From NCBI GenBank assembly GCA_041689775.1, contig JBDNFP010000029.1, positions 1 through 8,024 on the forward strand: a stretch of DNA of 8,024 bases. Direction: 5' to 3'. The notes under the pieces are model-generated. The model was not told where the DNA came from and did no database searches. It saw nothing but the letters and a program-made list of their open reading frames with translations. Source of the DNA: JBDNFP01 sp041689775 (GTDB lineage Bacteria > Bacteroidota > Bacteroidia > Cytophagales > Spirosomataceae). The stretch's first letter is position 1. The number at the start of each line of letters is the position of its first letter. Positions 5,917 to 8,024 of the stretch are shown here, one piece after another. The position numbers and the translations under genes were made by a program.

Positions 5917-6615
5917 TTAGCACCCTTGCCCGTAGTAGGCATCCTTGCCGTGCTTTCGTTCGTAATGTTTTTGTCGTAGCGTGTCCTTCATCCGGGGCGT
6001 ATCGGGGTTTATTTGCAAGGTCAGATAGGCCATGCGGGCGAGTTCTTCCAGCACCGCCGAATTATACACCGCCTTTTCGGCATCTTTTCCCCAGGTAAAG
6101 GGCCCGTGATTTTGTAGTAACACCATTTCGGTTTCGGCATAGCTCAGCCCTTTCGTTGCAAAAGCATTCACAATCTGATGCCCCGTTTGGTGTTCGTAAT
6201 CTCCCAGAATCATTTCGTCGGTTAGTACCGGGGCGCAAGGAACATCGCGGTGCGTGTGATCAGCATGGGTAGTACCAAAGATCGGAATATCTAGCCCGGC
6301 CTGCGCCCAAGCCACGGCATGGGTACTGTGCGTGTGTGATATTCCACCAATTGTTTCCCAAACCTTATACAGAAAAGCGTGGGTTTTGGTATCCGAAGAA
6401 GGGCGCATAGTACCTTCCACGACTTTGGCTTCGTAATCACAAATCACGATGTCAGCAGGCCGTAACTTGTCGTAGGCAACTCCGCTGGGTTTGATGGCAA
6501 ATACCGCCCGGTCGCGGTCCACGGCACTTACATTTCCAAACGTAAACAGCACCAAACCTAGTTTGGGGAGCTGCATATTGGCTTCGTAGCATTCTTCTTT
6601 TAGGGATTTGTACAT
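5917..6615 (-). CDS. araD: L-ribulose-5-phosphate 4-epimerase
   Basis: A 232-residue cytoplasmic zinc enzyme of the class II aldolase/adducin family that epimerises L-ribulose-5-phosphate to D-xylulose-5-phosphate, the last step feeding L-arabinose into the pentose phosphate pathway. It is complete and one residue longer than the E. coli enzyme (231). Visible active-site features are the phosphate-binding segments GNVSAVD (27-33), KPSGVAYD (42-49) and SSDTKTH (73-79); zinc ligands His94 and His96 in SHTHSTHAVAW and His170 in LLQNHGPFTWG; Asp119 in THADHTH; and Tyr228 near the end (AYYGQGC), matching E. coli Asp76, His95, His97, His171, Asp120 and Tyr229. The start ATG at 6613-6615 opens with MYKSLKEECYEANMQLPKLG, as expected. 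It lies downstream of araA in the same direction, but 353 bases of repeat DNA separate them, so co-transcription is not certain. Confidence 0.95.
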   Translation of the reverse strand: MYKSLKEECYEANMQLPKLGLVLFTFGNVSAVDRDRAVFAIKPSGVAYDKLRPADIVICDYEAKVVEGTMRPSSDTKTHAFLYKVWETIGGISHTHSTHAVAWAQAGLDIPIFGTTHADHTHRDVPCAPVLTDEMILGDYEHQTGHQIVNAFATKGLSYAETEMVLLQNHGPFTWGKDAEKAVYNSAVLEELARMAYLTLQINPDTPRMKDTLRQKHYERKHGKDAYYGQGC

Positions 6616-6623
6616 GGGTTATT

Positions 6624-6977
6624 AGGTAGTAGGTTGTTAGGTAGTAGGTTTTTTGTGATTGCCTAAAAAAGCTGTTAGCCAATAGCTGCTAGCCATTAGC
6701 TTTCTTGTCATTGCCTAAAATAGGTTGACCGGTTGAGAACTAAAAAAAGCTGATAGCCAACAGCTACTAGCCATTAGCTTTCTTGTCATCGCCTAAAATA
6801 GGTTGACCACTTGTGAACTAAAAAAAGCCGTTAGCCGATAGCTACTAGCCATTAGCTTTCTTGTCATCGCCCAAAATAGGTTGACCACTTGTGAACTAAA
6901 AAAAGCCGTTAGCCGATAGCTACTAGCCATTAGCTTATTTAATAGCTAATAACCTAACGCCTAACAACCTAACACCT
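6624..6977. repeat. Repeat block between araA and araD, bracketed by imperfect inverted repeats
   Basis: The arms 6624-6648 (AGGTAGTAGGTT-type, itself a 14-base direct repeat at 6622-6635 and 6637-6650) and 6953-6977 are inverted copies matching at 20 of 25 positions, including a perfect 12-base match, TAGGTTGTTAGG at 6630-6641 with its complement at 6960-6971. They enclose the 78-bp tandem array. The right arm covers the araA stop codon (6969-6971) and the two codons before it. No protein-coding content is evident. The gap is otherwise unexplained: I see no promoter for araD inside it. Confidence 0.75.
6671..6936. repeat. 78-bp tandem repeat array, about 3.4 copies plus a deleted partial copy
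   Basis: Units begin at 6671, 6749, 6827 and 6905, exactly 78 bases apart; the last is cut after 32 bases. Units 1 and 2 differ at seven positions, 2 and 3 at five, and the 32 bases of unit 4 are identical to unit 3. Bases 6651-6670 look like the tail of an earlier unit (TTGTGATTGCCTAAAA against TTGTCATTGCCTAAAA) with about 24 bases deleted. Each unit starts with four 7-base sub-repeats of the form TAGCnnn, continues with TTGTCATCGCC and AAAATAGGTTGACC, and ends in seven A. Its function is unknown. Confidence 0.9.
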
Positions 6978-8024
6978 ATAAGCCACCTCATTCCAGCGCA
7001 ATTCATTTTTTAGCTGCCGCAGGGTGGTACTTTTGTCAATCACCACTAGTTCGACGTTGAATAGTTCGGCAAAATCTTCAATCTGAGCGGTAGACAGGTT
7101 TTGGCTGTATACGGTATGGTGGGCCCCTCCGGCCAGAATCCAGGCCGCGCAGCCCGTCGCTAGGTCGGGCATGGGTTTCCAAAGCGCCCTGGCAACGGGT
7201 AATTTGGGGAGTGCTTCGGTGACTTCCACTGCCTCCACTTCATTAACCAACAGCCGGAACCGATTACCCATATCCACCAGCGAAACGTTGATGGCCGGAC
7301 CCGCCGGGGCGTTGAATACCAGCCGCACCGGGTCGGCCTTACCGCCAATACCCAACGGGTGGATCTCGCAGGTAGGTTTGCCCTGAGCAATACTAGGGCA
7401 GATTTCCAGCATGTGAGAGCCCAGTACCAGCGGATTGGCGGGGTCGAAATGGTAGGTATAGTCTTCCATAAAAGAATTACCTCCGGGTAGTCCGGCCGCC
7501 ATCACTTTCATGGTGCGCACTAGGGCGGCGGTCTTCCAGTCGCCCTCCCCACCAAAACCATACCCTTCGGCCATGAGCCGCTGGGAGGCAATACCGGGTA
7601 GTTGCGCCATACCGTGTAAGTCTTCGAAGGTATCGGTATAGGCAGTAAAGTTACCCTCTTGCAAAAAGGCCCGCATGCCCAACTCTATCTTGGCCGCCTC
7701 TCGCAACGAACCATGCTGACGACCACCTTTCAGCAGCGTGTCCATCAGAGTATAGCAGTCGGCGTACTCGGCTACCAAGCGGTCAATTTCGGCGTCAGTT
7801 ACCTGATTGATCACCGCCACCAAATCGCCGATTCCGTGGGTATTGACCGACATACCGAAGGTCATTTCGGCGGCTACCTTATCCCCTTCGGTCACGGCCA
7901 CTTGCCGCATGTTGTCGCCGAAGCGCACTACCTTCATTGTTTTTAGTTCAAAAGCCGCGACGACTACCCGACTCCACGCTCCAATCTGCCCCACCACGGC
8001 CGGGTCTTGCCAGAAACCCACCAC
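6969..8024 (-). CDS. araA: L-arabinose isomerase, C-terminal part (5' end outside the window)
   Basis: A cytoplasmic manganese-dependent isomerase converting L-arabinose to L-ribulose, the first step of arabinose breakdown. The visible 351 codons correspond to about residue 147 to the end of the roughly 500-residue family; the first codon at the window edge (GTG, Val) is internal, in the VVGFWQDP segment. Counting within the fragment, metal and active-site positions seen in E. coli are present: TFEDLHG (Phe133), GFGGEGDWKTAALVR (Glu160, E. coli Glu306), SFMEDYTYHF (Glu187, E. coli Glu333), GSHMLEICPS (His204, E. coli His350) and GGAHHT (His303, E. coli His450). The enzyme therefore looks functional. 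The end, LRWNEVAYRC, overlaps the arm of the downstream repeat, so the last three residues may be repeat-derived. It lies upstream of araD in the same orientation. Confidence 0.96.
   Translation of the reverse strand: MVGFWQDPAVVGQIGAWSRVVVAAFELKTMKVVRFGDNMRQVAVTEGDKVAAEMTFGMSVNTHGIGDLVAVINQVTDAEIDRLVAEYADCYTLMDTLLKGGRQHGSLREAAKIELGMRAFLQEGNFTAYTDTFEDLHGMAQLPGIASQRLMAEGYGFGGEGDWKTAALVRTMKVMAAGLPGGNSFMEDYTYHFDPANPLVLGSHMLEICPSIAQGKPTCEIHPLGIGGKADPVRLVFNAPAGPAINVSLVDMGNRFRLLVNEVEAVEVTEALPKLPVARALWKPMPDLATGCAAWILAGGAHHTVYSQNLSTAQIEDFAELFNVELVVIDKSTTLRQLKNELRWNEVAYRC

Noticed and set aside
6671..6936. CRISPR array
   Set aside because: The 78-bp units are directly adjacent with no unique spacers between them, and no cas gene is present.
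7160..7390. Overlapping frames on both strands within araA
   Set aside because: They are shadows of the araA frame, which carries all the conserved catalytic motifs.

Overview
The window looks like a chromosomal segment of a Bacteroidota bacterium, probably of the order Cytophagales (Spirosoma/Dyadobacter-like; inferred from protein style only, no search was run). Supporting signs are a TonB-dependent receptor with an N-terminal carboxypeptidase-regulatory-like domain, a DUF4249-type lipoprotein, an exact TTTG / TAnnTTTG Bacteroidetes promoter, and the absence of clear Shine-Dalgarno sequences.

Layout, left to right. 1-210 holds no recognisable gene. 211-996 is a decayed IS5-type insertion sequence with imperfect terminal inverted repeats, a TTA target duplication and a transposase broken by four in-frame stops. 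1074-1343 encodes a small predicted membrane protein of unknown function, followed by a strong terminator-like hairpin. 1344-1885 is a long non-coding stretch with three consecutive stem-loops, a 118-base inverted-repeat element, a promoter, a perfect palindrome and a 13-bp hairpin just before the next gene. 1886-5828 is a three-gene operon: DUF4249 lipoprotein, TonB-dependent receptor (4-base overlap), and a small outer-membrane beta-barrel protein (20-base gap). These probably act together at the outer membrane; the substrate cannot be told from sequence.

On the opposite strand and converging on that operon are L-arabinose genes: araD (complete, 5917-6615) and araA (3' part only, 6969-8024, running off the window). 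They are transcribed araA to araD. AraA converts L-arabinose to L-ribulose and AraD converts L-ribulose-5-phosphate to D-xylulose-5-phosphate; the kinase joining them is not in the window. The unusual part is the 353-base gap between them. It is filled by a 78-bp tandem repeat (about 3.5 copies) made partly of 7-bp sub-repeats and bracketed by imperfect inverted repeats, one of which covers the araA stop codon.

I found no CRISPR array, tRNA, rRNA, phage gene or defence system. The most interesting candidates are the leader region of the transport operon, the repeat-filled araA-araD spacer, and a small family of structured intergenic repeats.
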